Below the pieces are notes generated by a model. It was not told where the DNA came from. It searched no databases and was given only the letters and a program-made list of their open reading frames with translations. Positions 1 through 9,474 of a stretch of DNA of 64,000 nucleotides are shown here, in pieces (position 1 is the stretch's first letter; the number at the start of each line of letters is the position of its first letter). The DNA lies in the NCBI RefSeq assembly GCF_018122595.1, contig NZ_JAGRQH010000001.1:558001-622000 (forward strand), given 5' to 3'. The translations under genes were made by a program, and so were the position numbers. This DNA is from Neokomagataea anthophila. GTDB taxonomy: Bacteria > Pseudomonadota > Alphaproteobacteria > Acetobacterales > Acetobacteraceae.

Positions 1-45
1 CGAAAGCGCTTAAACACGCGCTAGGTTGCGTGCCCAATAATCAAA

Positions 46-82
46 CTTATGGGCTGCTGCATCATATCAAGCAGCCCATAAG
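46..82 (-). terminator. Intrinsic terminator after the DyP peroxidase gene
   Basis: A perfect 13-bp inverted repeat (CTTATGGGCTGCT at 46-58, AGCAGCCCATAAG at 70-82) with an 11-nt loop lies 10 nt past the stop codon of the minus-strand peroxidase gene. Read on the minus strand it is followed by TTTGATTATT, a short T-rich tail. This fits the end of the porin-propeller-peroxidase transcription unit. Confidence 0.75.
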
Positions 83-91
83 CACCTTCTG

Positions 92-1294
92 TCAGGACAG
101 AAGTTCTTCACCAATATAATGACCTTTACGGCGGCCCGGGCATGCGAACAAACCACTCCCAATATGGGTTGTGAATTGGTTCATCATGTCGAACTTTGCC
201 ATACGTTCAAAAATCTTTGAGAAACCAGTCCGTGGGTCTTGCTGGTAGGACAAAAACAACAGACCAGAATCAAACTCATTTGCCTGACGCCAAGGTGGCC
301 AACGCTCGGCGATGACACTCAAGCCATTTTCGTACGAATACGCCCGGCGCAGCATCTGTGCGCCACCGTTCTCTTCTGGTGCCGCCAAACGAGCATGTGA
401 GTTTTGCGCCGTGATGGGGTTTCCATCATGATCCATTTGTTTGAGCGTCAGCGGCTCAAACTCATGCTTTCCACCCATTGGTGCGCCACTGATTTTTTGC
501 CGCCCCATTGTCTGCTCTTGGAACGGGACATTCATCCGGTCCCAATGCTCTAGCGCAATACGGATGATACGCGCCACCAGATAGCTGCCGCCTGCCATCC
601 ACGCCTCATCATGTGGGCCAGCCCAAATATACTGATCCTTAACCTTAGAATCCGTCATATTTGGGTTGATGGTACCATCCTTGAACCCCATAAGATTCCG
701 GGCCGTTTTGCCTTTACCAAAAGACGGCAAAAAACCGGACTGCGCCCAGCGAGGTTCCGCAATATCATAAGCAAGACGTGCGATTTGTCGGGCTGCATGG
801 AACGCCGATTGTGGGTCATCAGCACAGCACTGAACAGACAGATCCCCGCCAGTCTTTGCCGCAATCAACTGATCACCCGTAAAGCGTGGCAGATCCGCCA
901 AAGGTGCCGGACGGCGTGAAGCCAGACCGTAACGGTCTTTCCCATCCTTCACAAAAACACCCGGACCAAATCCAAAAGTAATCGTCAGATCTTTCTGAGA
1001 CAAACCCAGAGCATCTTCAGAATCCACTATTCCTGGGATCGAGCGCCCTGCCATGAGTGCATCTGCCGCGTCTGTCCAGCGCTTCATAAGCGCCGCAACA
1101 TCAGCTTTCTTTTCAGCAACCAAATCAAACGTAATAAAATACACAAATGGCTGCTGCGGCGTGTCAATTCCTGGCTGGTGCAGCACAGGAGCGCTCTGCA
1201 ACTCCCCAGCCTCACCACGCAAAGTAGGGGCCGCTACAAGAGCCGCCCCTAACGTTGCTTCCAAGAAAAAACGCCTCGATAGTATTGGTTTCAT
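92..1294 (-). CDS. efeB: Dyp-type heme peroxidase, Tat-exported (EfeB-like)
   Basis: A 400-residue Dyp-type peroxidase of the EfeB/deferrochelatase branch, expected in the periplasm. Residues 6-11 (SRRFFL) plus a hydrophobic stretch form a Tat signal. The family GxxDG motif is present as GFKDG near residue 205, with an EHWDR block near 250 as in EfeB proteins. Known members use heme and peroxide to oxidise dyes, porphyrins or ferrous iron; the substrate here is not shown. No efeU or efeO lies in the window, so it is an orphan relative to the E. coli efeUOB operon. It is the last gene of a three-gene minus-strand unit: its AAGGAG ribosome site overlaps the stop codon of the upstream propeller gene, 18 nt away. 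Confidence 0.88.
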   Translation of the reverse strand: MKPILSRRFFLEATLGAALVAAPTLRGEAGELQSAPVLHQPGIDTPQQPFVYFITFDLVAEKKADVAALMKRWTDAADALMAGRSIPGIVDSEDALGLSQKDLTITFGFGPGVFVKDGKDRYGLASRRPAPLADLPRFTGDQLIAAKTGGDLSVQCCADDPQSAFHAARQIARLAYDIAEPRWAQSGFLPSFGKGKTARNLMGFKDGTINPNMTDSKVKDQYIWAGPHDEAWMAGGSYLVARIIRIALEHWDRMNVPFQEQTMGRQKISGAPMGGKHEFEPLTLKQMDHDGNPITAQNSHARLAAPEENGGAQMLRRAYSYENGLSVIAERWPPWRQANEFDSGLLFLSYQQDPRTGFSKIFERMAKFDMMNQFTTHIGSGLFACPGRRKGHYIGEELLS

Positions 1295-1312
1295 AATCGA
1301 GACTTCTTCTCC

Positions 1313-2473
1313 TTAAGGGGTACTGATGTTCAACGTATTCATATCGTCTTCAACGTAATAGAAGCTTTTCCCATCAGGTGTCATTGCCAACCCAAATAGG
1401 TCTCCATTACCCGGTGGCTGTTGCGCTTGATCGTTATCAATCCACTGCGCATAAACTTGCTTTTTCGTCGCAGGATCAATTTCAACAACCTGACCATTAC
1501 GCCCATTAGACACCAGCAAATGATGCCCTGGAACCCACATCATAGCCAATGGCCAGTTTAACAACCCACCACGAGAAATGATACGCCCAACAGCATCCCC
1601 ACTACGGGTCACTGCGTCTGTACGTGTCAGAGCATTATCAATGGCCGTGACTTCTTCGTCATAACCATCCGTGACGTATAATGTGCCATCCGTGTCCAAC
1701 GCCAAGCCGGTTGGGCCAAACAAAAAGTTGTCACGGTCAGCACGCGCAGAGAACCCACTTGCAACAACGGTTTGCTTATCCAAAATGGGAGGCTGACCTT
1801 GCGGAATACGCAGATCAAGGCGCAGAACCGTCGCTTTATTAATAATCGGCGGATAATGCGTTACGGGGTCTTTATAGTACGGACCCGGCAAATCATAACC
1901 AGACATTGAAATAAACAGCGTTGCGCTATCCCCGCGATCTAAAGCGGCAATATCACCCCAAGGGGCATTAATCAGCGGCCCCTTCCACGCGGTAACGTAT
2001 TTTCCCTTTGTATCGAGAACAATCAAACAGCCATCACCCTTGGTCAGAGTGGAGCCATCTTTACTCGGTGCGCTACCAACAATCACCCAACCGCTTTTCA
2101 GAACGGTTAGAGCCGTCGTCAGACCAACACCACCGGGACATGCTGGCAAATTAGCCGGCAAACTCGCAAACTCCGAGATATTTCCCGTTTCTGGATGGTA
2201 GGCTACGATCGTTGTGCCTGTGCCCTGCAAGTTCGTGATGTTGTTGAAGTTCGTCACCAACACATCATTTTTGTGCAGCACGCCACTATCCTGCGGCATC
2301 ACAAAAATAGCGTACGGGTTCAGATCACCATTACCGGGGCTTGTTGATGCCAGCGTTGCATGCCGGTGAATACTTTCCAAAAACCCACGCGGCTCTGCCT
2401 GTGCAGTTCCCAAAAAAGAGGAGCAAGCGAGACCAACAGCCGCTAACGTTTTAAACGATAAAAAACGCATCAT
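1313..2473 (-). CDS. Secreted beta-propeller (NHL/SMP-30-like) protein
   Basis: About 386 residues with a Sec signal peptide ending near TAQA, followed by repeated blade-like segments (for example GPTGLALDTDGTLYVTD and GNGDLFGLAMTPDGKSFYYVED) typical of NHL or six-bladed propeller proteins. An upstream in-frame start exists, but it lies inside the porin gene. The ATG at 2473 sits 7 nt after the porin stop, with TAAGGA overlapping that stop, so I use it. The protein is probably periplasmic and may bind a ligand or act as a lactonase-like enzyme; no catalytic residues can be assigned. It lies between a sugar porin and a Tat-exported peroxidase in one transcription unit. Confidence 0.75.
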   Translation of the reverse strand: MMRFLSFKTLAAVGLACSSFLGTAQAEPRGFLESIHRHATLASTSPGNGDLNPYAIFVMPQDSGVLHKNDVLVTNFNNITNLQGTGTTIVAYHPETGNISEFASLPANLPACPGGVGLTTALTVLKSGWVIVGSAPSKDGSTLTKGDGCLIVLDTKGKYVTAWKGPLINAPWGDIAALDRGDSATLFISMSGYDLPGPYYKDPVTHYPPIINKATVLRLDLRIPQGQPPILDKQTVVASGFSARADRDNFLFGPTGLALDTDGTLYVTDGYDEEVTAIDNALTRTDAVTRSGDAVGRIISRGGLLNWPLAMMWVPGHHLLVSNGRNGQVVEIDPATKKQVYAQWIDNDQAQQPPGNGDLFGLAMTPDGKSFYYVEDDMNTLNISTP

Positions 2474-2480
2474 AAAATCC

Positions 2481-3974
2481 TTACAGAGCAATGTTCGTGC
2501 GGAGACCAAAAATAGCCGCATCATGAACACGACGGTTCGGGTTGGTAACGTTTGGGACACCACCAGAAGGATTAAAGATATACTGGAAGTCTGGTTGTAT
2601 CTGTAACCAACCCGTATATTGGAATTGATACGTCGCTTCTACGTAGGTCTCACCTGTTTGTGCAGGAGAGTATATCCCTTGATAATACGCTACAGCTTTA
2701 TCATTCTTCGCTAAAGCGTGACTGACATGCGTATAACCCATGCCAATGCCGAATGTATCATCCGTACGGTACGGCAGTGGATCCTTAAACGTAAAACCAA
2801 AATTCATGCTGAAATCAACAGGAACACGTGAGGATTGCGGCGTTCCCATCACACGACCAAACACGTTGAACGTACGGTTCGGGTCAAAGTGACTACGCCA
2901 CAGCATTTGATCCATAACAGCATAAAGCGAAAACGCACCACGATGCGCTAAAGCATTACCATTACTATTCGGTGACGCCAGCGGCGTGTATGTATTGTCC
3001 AAATACTGATCTGCAAATGGCTCAGAGTTATACCATCCACCTAAACGATAGACATGAGACAGTGGCTCTACCTCATCCGGGGAGACCATCGCACCAAGGG
3101 CTGGATAAACATATTGCAACTCTGCAATAGCCATAACACCCTTATTCAATGGGAAGCTCGTGCCGGATGCGTTCGTCTTCTGTGGATCACCATCCAGATT
3201 ACGCGTTGGGCTGCCGCTATATACACCGCCAATCAAATAAAGAGGTGTAGCCAGCCAATAACGTCCACGCACACCAAGAGCAGATAGCGGATAAGCAGGT
3301 CCACCACCTGGCAAATCAGCCGATGGCAGCATAGGCCAGCCAAACATTGTGTTGGCAAAAACGAGCGCATTGCTGCTGACCATATATTCTTGGTCAAGGC
3401 TCTGCTGGCCAACCTTAATATCAAGCTTTTGCTGATCTAAGAACTTTTGATCAAACCACAATTCCCACAAACGGGTTGAACGGTCTGCTTCAATACCACT
3501 CACCGTCTGCAAAACCTGCAGATTATCAGCACTCAAACTCCGCCCGTGAATTTGTTCCATACTAACGTTGAACGTGCCACCGTACCAACCAAAAGCACGC
3601 TGCGTATTCACCTGCAAAGCCGCTTGAAACAAGCCATTATAATCAGCACCGCGACGGCTACCACCGCTCACATTGCCGAAAACTTCTGACGTTTCCTGCA
3701 TAGCCAAAACAGCACCATACTTCCCAAGCTCAGGGCGTAAACCCCACATATCACCTAAGAAATTGGCCGTACGACGCCAATTAGACAAAAAGCCAAAAAC
3801 ACCATTGGAAGATTCATCAGCGGCTTCAGCAGCATTTCCAATGTTCATGCGCGGCGGTACGGCACGTGCTGTCTGTCCAGCAAACATAACCAAAGCCGTA
3901 CCCGCTAAAAGCATCCGTCCAGCGTGAGAAACACATCTCACCGGGCCACGCCCCTTTAAAATTGAATATGTCAT
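2481..3974 (-). CDS. oprB: Carbohydrate-selective porin, OprB family
   Basis: A 497-residue outer-membrane porin with an N-terminal signal peptide (cleavage near ARA-VPP, about residue 39). The GDMWGLRPELGKYG block near residue 73 and the beta-rich aromatic C-terminal half match OprB porins, which let glucose and other sugars cross the outer membrane. Acetic acid bacteria oxidise sugars in the periplasm, so such porins feed their substrates. It is the first gene of the minus-strand unit with the propeller and DyP peroxidase genes. The ending ...GLRTNIAL lacks a terminal Phe, which is a little unusual for an outer-membrane beta barrel. Confidence 0.85.
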   Translation of the reverse strand: MTYSILKGRGPVRCVSHAGRMLLAGTALVMFAGQTARAVPPRMNIGNAAEAADESSNGVFGFLSNWRRTANFLGDMWGLRPELGKYGAVLAMQETSEVFGNVSGGSRRGADYNGLFQAALQVNTQRAFGWYGGTFNVSMEQIHGRSLSADNLQVLQTVSGIEADRSTRLWELWFDQKFLDQQKLDIKVGQQSLDQEYMVSSNALVFANTMFGWPMLPSADLPGGGPAYPLSALGVRGRYWLATPLYLIGGVYSGSPTRNLDGDPQKTNASGTSFPLNKGVMAIAELQYVYPALGAMVSPDEVEPLSHVYRLGGWYNSEPFADQYLDNTYTPLASPNSNGNALAHRGAFSLYAVMDQMLWRSHFDPNRTFNVFGRVMGTPQSSRVPVDFSMNFGFTFKDPLPYRTDDTFGIGMGYTHVSHALAKNDKAVAYYQGIYSPAQTGETYVEATYQFQYTGWLQIQPDFQYIFNPSGGVPNVTNPNRRVHDAAIFGLRTNIAL

Positions 3975-4103
3975 GATCTCTCAATCTATGAAAATGAGAA
4001 TAACTCGCACATGTTTCATACATAAAATTTTCGTGCATTCCAGAAATATTTTGTTGTGAATTTGTTGCTTATTGAAAATAGTGTGCAAAAAAACACAAAA
4101 AAA

Positions 4104-4126
4104 CCCGCACACAAGCTGCGTGCGGG
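4104..4126 (-). terminator. Intrinsic terminator after mscS
   Basis: CCCGCAC (4104-4110) and GTGCGGG (4120-4126) form a GC-rich stem. On the minus strand it is followed by TTTTTTTGTGTTTTTTT, a strong U tract. It lies 56 nt past the mscS stop codon. Confidence 0.85.
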
Positions 4127-4181
4127 CGAAAATGTCACAGTGTCTAAAAAAGAGCTGATTACGCTCTATAACGGAAAAACC

Positions 4182-4994
4182 TTAGCCAGCTGCGCGTGTC
4201 GTCACACCTAAACGATACCCTTCAGCCTTCAATGCTTTGATCGCAGCCTCAGAATATTTCGCCGTCAGACCACTAACTGAACCAGCAGCACACCAGAACT
4301 CCAACGTCACAGCAATATTACCCGGCTTTGCTTGGAAAGACACGCCGGCAGATGCTGGATCCAAAATCTGGTCATCCCCCTGCAACAATCCTTCCAAAAT
4401 AGAACGGGCCTTATCCGTATCATCCGTATAATCAATCATCACAGAGACGGCTGCCAAACGGCGTTCACCCTGCGTATTATTGATCACGATATTGTTCGAT
4501 AGCGTACCATTTGGCACATAAATGACGGCATTGCTGGAATCACGCAGCACTGTACGGAACATCTCAATAGAGATCACCTTACCCGTGCTTCCACCAGCCG
4601 TAATGGAATCACCAATTTTAAAAGGCCGGAACAGCAGGATCAAAACACCGCCGGCAAAATTCGCCAAGCTACCCTGCAGAGCCATACCAACAGCCAAGCC
4701 AGCTGCACCCAACACAGCAACGAATGACGTCGTGGCAATGCCAACCATTGATGCAACGCTGATCAAAAGCAGCGCCTTTAACAGCATCCCAACAACGCTA
4801 TTCAAAAACCCACGCAACGTCGGTTCAAGATGACTTGCCGCCATCATCCGATCCATGGTCCGCGTGACCATGTTGATGATCTTCCAACCAATCAACAAGA
4901 CAACAAGAGCGAGAGCCACTTTACTTAGATAGCTTACGATAACAGGGATCCATTCGTGGAATTGATCCCACAATGAAGCAACATGATTTCCCAT
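4182..4994 (-). CDS. mscS: Small-conductance mechanosensitive channel MscS
   Basis: A 270-residue inner-membrane channel that releases osmolytes during hypo-osmotic shock. Three hydrophobic segments lie in residues 18-115. The pore helix has the Gly/Ala-rich pattern GLAVGMALQGSLANFAGG, followed by the LFRPFKIGD block that opens the cytoplasmic beta domain. Length and domain order match the short E. coli MscS type. It is a single gene on the minus strand, ended by the hairpin at 4104-4126. Confidence 0.93.
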   Translation of the reverse strand: MGNHVASLWDQFHEWIPVIVSYLSKVALALVVLLIGWKIINMVTRTMDRMMAASHLEPTLRGFLNSVVGMLLKALLLISVASMVGIATTSFVAVLGAAGLAVGMALQGSLANFAGGVLILLFRPFKIGDSITAGGSTGKVISIEMFRTVLRDSSNAVIYVPNGTLSNNIVINNTQGERRLAAVSVMIDYTDDTDKARSILEGLLQGDDQILDPASAGVSFQAKPGNIAVTLEFWCAAGSVSGLTAKYSEAAIKALKAEGYRLGVTTRAAG

Positions 4995-5252
4995 AAACTT
5001 TCCTCATACATCCATGATAGACGGCACATGTGTGCATACCCGCAGATATCTTAAAACGCCTTCGCGTTCCGTTTAACCAGCAGAAAGCAGCACTTCTTTT
5101 ACAAAATGCGTCATCGTGTTCATGAGATACAAAGACTATGCTTCGCAAAATGTTGCATTTTATCGTGTAAGATAACGATAAAATCGTAAGTGATTTTATT
5201 TTTTAAGGAATTTATTCCTCATAATCATAAAGACATTTATATGCCAATATGA

Positions 5253-5328
5253 TGGTGTCCCGTACGGGATTCGAACCCGTGTTGCCGCCGTGAAAGGGCG
5301 GTGTCCTAGGCCTCTAGACGAACGGGAC
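5253..5328 (-). tRNA. tRNA-Glu (anticodon TTC)
   Basis: On the minus strand this reads as a complete cloverleaf: acceptor GTCCCGT/ACGGGAC, anticodon loop CTTTCAC in a CCGCC/GGCGG stem (anticodon TTC), T arm with GGTTCGAATCC, discriminator A and an encoded CCA (5253-5255). It reads GAA/GAG codons. Confidence 0.97.
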
Positions 5329-5381
5329 TGGAGGCGTGAGTGGGTGTATAAGGGGGCAGCGTCCCCCCGTCAAGCACTAAT

Positions 5382-7175
5382 TTAAACTTTTTCGACATCA
5401 GCGAGAAAAAAAGTGACATTTTCTCGTCCTTGCCAGTTTTCCGGGCGTAATTGGCCTGCCACATGGAGCAAAGGCATGCTGCGATCTTCCAACGTCGCAG
5501 CAAAATCGCTGTCCCCCGCACGAAAGAGCAATCCTTTTAAGGTTGTGCCCCCATCTTCACCACGTAGCAAAACGCGCATCGTATTCCCGTCTCGGCCAAT
5601 CCGGTCGGCTTTTACACAGCGCACATTCTGCACAACCAAAATTGGCTCTTCATTCCCCGGACCAAAGGGAGATAGACGCGCCAGTTGCTTAGCAACATCC
5701 AACGATGCACCACGAACCGTTACAACACCATCAACACGCAAAGCATCCCGGGATGGCAAATTCCGCGCGGCAGCCAGCTCTTGATCTAACAATGCATGAA
5801 ACGCGCTTACTTTATCCTCAGCAACGGAGAAACCTGCCGCCATAGCGTGGCCGCCCCCCGTCAAAAGTACACCTGCTTGCCGCGCGGCAATAATAGCTGC
5901 CCCTAGGTCCAAACCGGGCACTGAACGCGCTGACCCTTTTACCACCCCTTCATTCAAGGCTCCTACCAAAGCAGGCCTATTGAATTTTTCCTTCAGACGC
6001 CCCGCAACAATGCCGACCACCCCGGGGTGCCAACCGCCTTGATGCAAGAAAATCACCGCATGCCCTGCCTGAACTTGGCGCGCGGCATGCTCCATCGCAT
6101 ATTCTAGTATATCACCCTCAACCGTCTGCCGCTGACGATTAACCTGATCCAACTCTTCTGCCAGTTGTCGTGCAACTTCTGCATCTTCTGAGAGCAATAA
6201 GGTTAAACCCAAATCTGCCTTGGCAATACGTCCACCAGCATTAATACGCGGCCCAAGTGCAAAGCCACAGGACATCGCACTGGCATCTTCACGCACCCCA
6301 GCAACAGAAGACAGCGTTACCAGCCCCAAACGCTCACCACGCGCCATCACTTTCAGGCCCTGCTGAACAAAAGCACGGTTCAAACCAACCAACGGCATCA
6401 CATCACAAATCGTTGCCAAAGCTGTCAGGTCCAAAGCTCTGATCAAACTGGGTTCATGATGCTCCTCAAACCAACCCGAACGACGCAATACGCGCGCAAC
6501 GGCCGTCATGGTCATAAACACCACAGCAGCAGCACAAATGGACCCAAGCCCCGACTGACAATCTAAACGGTTAGGATTCACCACAATACAATGCGGCAAA
6601 ACCGCACCGTCAGGCTTATGATGATCCAGAACAATCACCTCTGCCTTCTGTGCTACGTCATTCAAGACCTGAATGGCCGCAGTTCCACAATCGATGCACA
6701 CGAGCACCTTCGCCCCGCGATCAATCATGCCTTCTAGCGCTGCACTATTCGGGCCATAACCTTCCGTAATGCGGTCTGGGATATGCGTCTGCACAACACA
6801 GCCTAACTGACGCAAAAAATCTGCCATAAGTGCTGTGCCACACGCACCATCGACGTCGTAATCGCCAAATAAACCAATCGGCTCCCGCGCACGCACCGCT
6901 GCGGCAAGACGCTCCGCCGCGCGGTCCATATCCATCATACAAGACGGATCTGGCATCAGATCACGCAGACGTGGCGTTAAAAAAGCATCTGCCGTTTCTG
7001 CTGTAATGCCACGAGCCGATAAAATACGTGCCAAAAGCTCTGGAATACCAAGCCGCTGCGCCATACCCAACGCAACACGATGTTCTTCATGACCAAGTGA
7101 CGCATCACGCCATACCCATTGCCGCCCCCCTACGCTGTGTTCAACGCCGAGGACGCAATTTGCTGTTTCTGTCAT
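5382..7175 (-). CDS. recJ: Single-strand-specific exonuclease RecJ
   Basis: A 597-residue 5'-3' single-strand DNA exonuclease acting in recombination and mismatch repair. The DHH phosphoesterase motifs are visible: GDYDVDGACGTALM near residue 103 and the DHH signature in VIVLDHHKPDG near 183. A DHHA1 domain follows, with the TGGGHAMAAGFSV block near 450. The length matches the family. It is the last gene of an aminotransferase-hom-glpX-recJ run on the minus strand, starting 11 nt after glpX. The order hom-glpX-recJ is familiar in alphaproteobacteria. Confidence 0.96.
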   Translation of the reverse strand: MTETANCVLGVEHSVGGRQWVWRDASLGHEEHRVALGMAQRLGIPELLARILSARGITAETADAFLTPRLRDLMPDPSCMMDMDRAAERLAAAVRAREPIGLFGDYDVDGACGTALMADFLRQLGCVVQTHIPDRITEGYGPNSAALEGMIDRGAKVLVCIDCGTAAIQVLNDVAQKAEVIVLDHHKPDGAVLPHCIVVNPNRLDCQSGLGSICAAAVVFMTMTAVARVLRRSGWFEEHHEPSLIRALDLTALATICDVMPLVGLNRAFVQQGLKVMARGERLGLVTLSSVAGVREDASAMSCGFALGPRINAGGRIAKADLGLTLLLSEDAEVARQLAEELDQVNRQRQTVEGDILEYAMEHAARQVQAGHAVIFLHQGGWHPGVVGIVAGRLKEKFNRPALVGALNEGVVKGSARSVPGLDLGAAIIAARQAGVLLTGGGHAMAAGFSVAEDKVSAFHALLDQELAAARNLPSRDALRVDGVVTVRGASLDVAKQLARLSPFGPGNEEPILVVQNVRCVKADRIGRDGNTMRVLLRGEDGGTTLKGLLFRAGDSDFAATLEDRSMPLLHVAGQLRPENWQGRENVTFFLADVEKV

Positions 7176-7186
7176 GTTACCCGATT

Positions 7187-8188
7187 TCAGTCTAAACCAT
7201 GCGCTCCAAGGCGCCGATCATGTAAACTTTCAATATAACGCACCGTGCCTGTGAGTGAACGCATCACCAACGAGTTTGTCCTGACACGATGGGTCCCCAC
7301 ACCTTGTACGCCACGCAATAAAGGTCCTGTCGTTACCCCTGAGGCACAAAACAAAACAGGTCCTGAAGCCATATCATCTAGGAAAAGACGCCGTGCAGGG
7401 TCACGGCCCTTTGCCATCTCTTGAGCCCGCTGGCGCTGCACATCATTTTCGAACAAAAGACGCCCTTGCATTTGCCCACCAACACAACGCAAAGCCGCCG
7501 CAGCCAAAACACCCTCTGGAGCACCACCAGACCCGGCGTAAAGATCAACGCCCCCCTCAGGCAAACAAGCTGCAATCGATGCCGCGACATCACCATCCGT
7601 CACAAGCATCACGCGCGCACCGGCTTCACGCGCATGCGCAATTAATGCCTCATGCCGTTCACGATCCAAAGCACACAAAACCAGCTCAGAAATATCTTTT
7701 CCTTTTGCCTTTGCTAAGGACCTTAAATTGGATTGGATCGGTGCATCCAAATCGACCACATCATCTGGCAGGTCCGGACCAACAACAATCTTTTCCATGT
7801 AAACATCAGGGGCATGCAAGAAGCGACCACGCTCAGCCAAAGCCACAACGGTCAAAGCGCTAGGTAAACTCCGGGCACATAAATTCGTGCCCTCCAATGG
7901 ATCCACAGCGATATCCATCGCCGGACCACCACATCCAACACGCTCCCCAATATACAACATGGGGGCTTCATCCATCTCACCTTCACCAATGGTCACAACA
8001 CCATCGATCGACACCGTATCAAACGCTGCGCGCATCGCTTCAACTGCGGCACCATCCGCCTCGTTCTTGCACCCACGCCCGGTCCAGACGGCAGCAGCAA
8101 TCGCCGCGGCTTCTGTAACGCGCACAAGTTCTAAAGCAAGATTACGGTCTTTCGGATAATCCGGTGGAGCGATGCGCGCGGCGTTCAT
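7187..8188 (-). CDS. glpX: Class II fructose-1,6-bisphosphatase GlpX
   Basis: A 333-residue metal-dependent phosphatase that converts fructose 1,6-bisphosphate to fructose 6-phosphate in gluconeogenesis. The N-terminal helix with ALELVRVTEAAAIAAA, the GEGEMDEAPML motif near residue 68, and DPLEGTNLCA near 97 are class II signatures. The start codon overlaps the hom stop by 4 nt, so the two are translationally coupled. Acetic acid bacteria rely heavily on the pentose phosphate route, where this enzyme helps carbon recycling (known biology, not shown here). Confidence 0.95.
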   Translation of the reverse strand: MNAARIAPPDYPKDRNLALELVRVTEAAAIAAAVWTGRGCKNEADGAAVEAMRAAFDTVSIDGVVTIGEGEMDEAPMLYIGERVGCGGPAMDIAVDPLEGTNLCARSLPSALTVVALAERGRFLHAPDVYMEKIVVGPDLPDDVVDLDAPIQSNLRSLAKAKGKDISELVLCALDRERHEALIAHAREAGARVMLVTDGDVAASIAACLPEGGVDLYAGSGGAPEGVLAAAALRCVGGQMQGRLLFENDVQRQRAQEMAKGRDPARRLFLDDMASGPVLFCASGVTTGPLLRGVQGVGTHRVRTNSLVMRSLTGTVRYIESLHDRRLGAHGLD

Positions 8189-9474
8189 TGCAGACTATCC
8201 TCAATTTTCAACACCAACGGCGCTCCATTGACCGTTGGCAAAGCAGACAAACCTGCCACTGCTTCCTGAACGGCACGCTCCGTCACACGGTGCGTTACCA
8301 GCGCAACATGCGCACGACCCGGCGCTGCTTCATGCTGGGAAACCAAATGCACTGATACATCATGGTCACGCAGAACAGAGGTCAATCCGGCCATCGTACC
8401 AGAACGATCAGCCACATCTAGACGCACATAGAAAGCACTCTCCACGTCATCCAATGGCGCACAATCAATCACATCCGGCACATCTGCAACGCCCCAAACC
8501 GGCAAAGATGCCCCACGCGCTACATCAACCAAATCCGCGACAACAGCACTCGCCGTTGGGCCTTCACCGGCACCACGCCCAGAAATCGTCATCGGGCCGG
8601 AGAAAGGACCAAACGTTGTGACGGCGTTAAATACACCTTCAACAGACGCTACCGGCACCGATACAGGCACCATGCACGGACGCACCCAAGCCTCAAGCGG
8701 CTTACCCTCTTGCTGACGTGCCAGCCCTAACAGCTTGATGCGATAACCAAGTTCCGTCGCGAAGCGCAAATCCGCCGACGTCACGTCCCGAATACCGTGC
8801 ACCGAAAGACTGTCAAACCGGATTGGACGGAAAGCGATCCCCGCCAAAATAGCCAATTTATGCGCAGCATCCCATCCATCGACATCTGTGGAAGGCTCTG
8901 CTTCTGCATAACCTTTAGCCTGTGCTTCAGCCAGAACATCCGCGAAGTCACGACCTGTCGCACGCATTTCGGTCAGGATGTAATTACACGTCCCGTTCAA
9001 AATGCCACCGACACTCTCCAAACGGTCTGCTGCCAAAGCTTCACGCACCAGCTTGATCGCGGGGATACCGCCCGCAACAGCAGCTTCATAAAACAACGTT
9101 GTATTGTGCTTTGAAGCCAATGCTGTGAGGGCACCACCATGCAAAGCAACCAAGGCTTTATTGGCCGTGACAACAGGTATCCCACGTGCGAGCGCAGCTT
9201 CGACCATCGCACGAGCAGAACCTTCTGAACCGCCAATCAATTCAACAGCAACATCGATCTCTGCATCTTGCGCTAAGGCAACAGGGTCATCATACCACCG
9301 CAAACCATCCAGCGAGACACCACGATCCCGCGTGCGGCTGCGTGCGCTCACAGCCACAACCTCAATCGAGCGGCCACCACGCGCCGTTAACTCCGCAGCA
9401 TGCGCCCGCAGAAGTTTAATAACGCCAACACCAACCGTGCCAAGGCCCGCTAGGCCAATACGTAATGGTTTCAT
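8185..9474 (-). CDS. hom: Homoserine dehydrogenase
   Basis: A 429-residue NAD(P)H-dependent homoserine dehydrogenase, making homoserine from aspartate semialdehyde for threonine and methionine. A Rossmann motif GLAGLGTVGVGV opens the protein. The catalytic-domain block ILNGTCNYILTEM is near residue 160, and a C-terminal ACT-type regulatory domain covers about residues 345-425, so feedback control by an amino acid is likely. It overlaps the upstream aminotransferase and the downstream glpX by 4 nt each. Confidence 0.96.
   Translation of the reverse strand: MKPLRIGLAGLGTVGVGVIKLLRAHAAELTARGGRSIEVVAVSARSRTRDRGVSLDGLRWYDDPVALAQDAEIDVAVELIGGSEGSARAMVEAALARGIPVVTANKALVALHGGALTALASKHNTTLFYEAAVAGGIPAIKLVREALAADRLESVGGILNGTCNYILTEMRATGRDFADVLAEAQAKGYAEAEPSTDVDGWDAAHKLAILAGIAFRPIRFDSLSVHGIRDVTSADLRFATELGYRIKLLGLARQQEGKPLEAWVRPCMVPVSVPVASVEGVFNAVTTFGPFSGPMTISGRGAGEGPTASAVVADLVDVARGASLPVWGVADVPDVIDCAPLDDVESAFYVRLDVADRSGTMAGLTSVLRDHDVSVHLVSQHEAAPGRAHVALVTHRVTERAVQEAVAGLSALPTVNGAPLVLKIEDSLQ

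Noticed and set aside
7393-7863. 156-codon frame opposite glpX
   Set aside because: Pro/His/Gln-rich low-complexity translation typical of the antisense of a real gene; glpX is certain.
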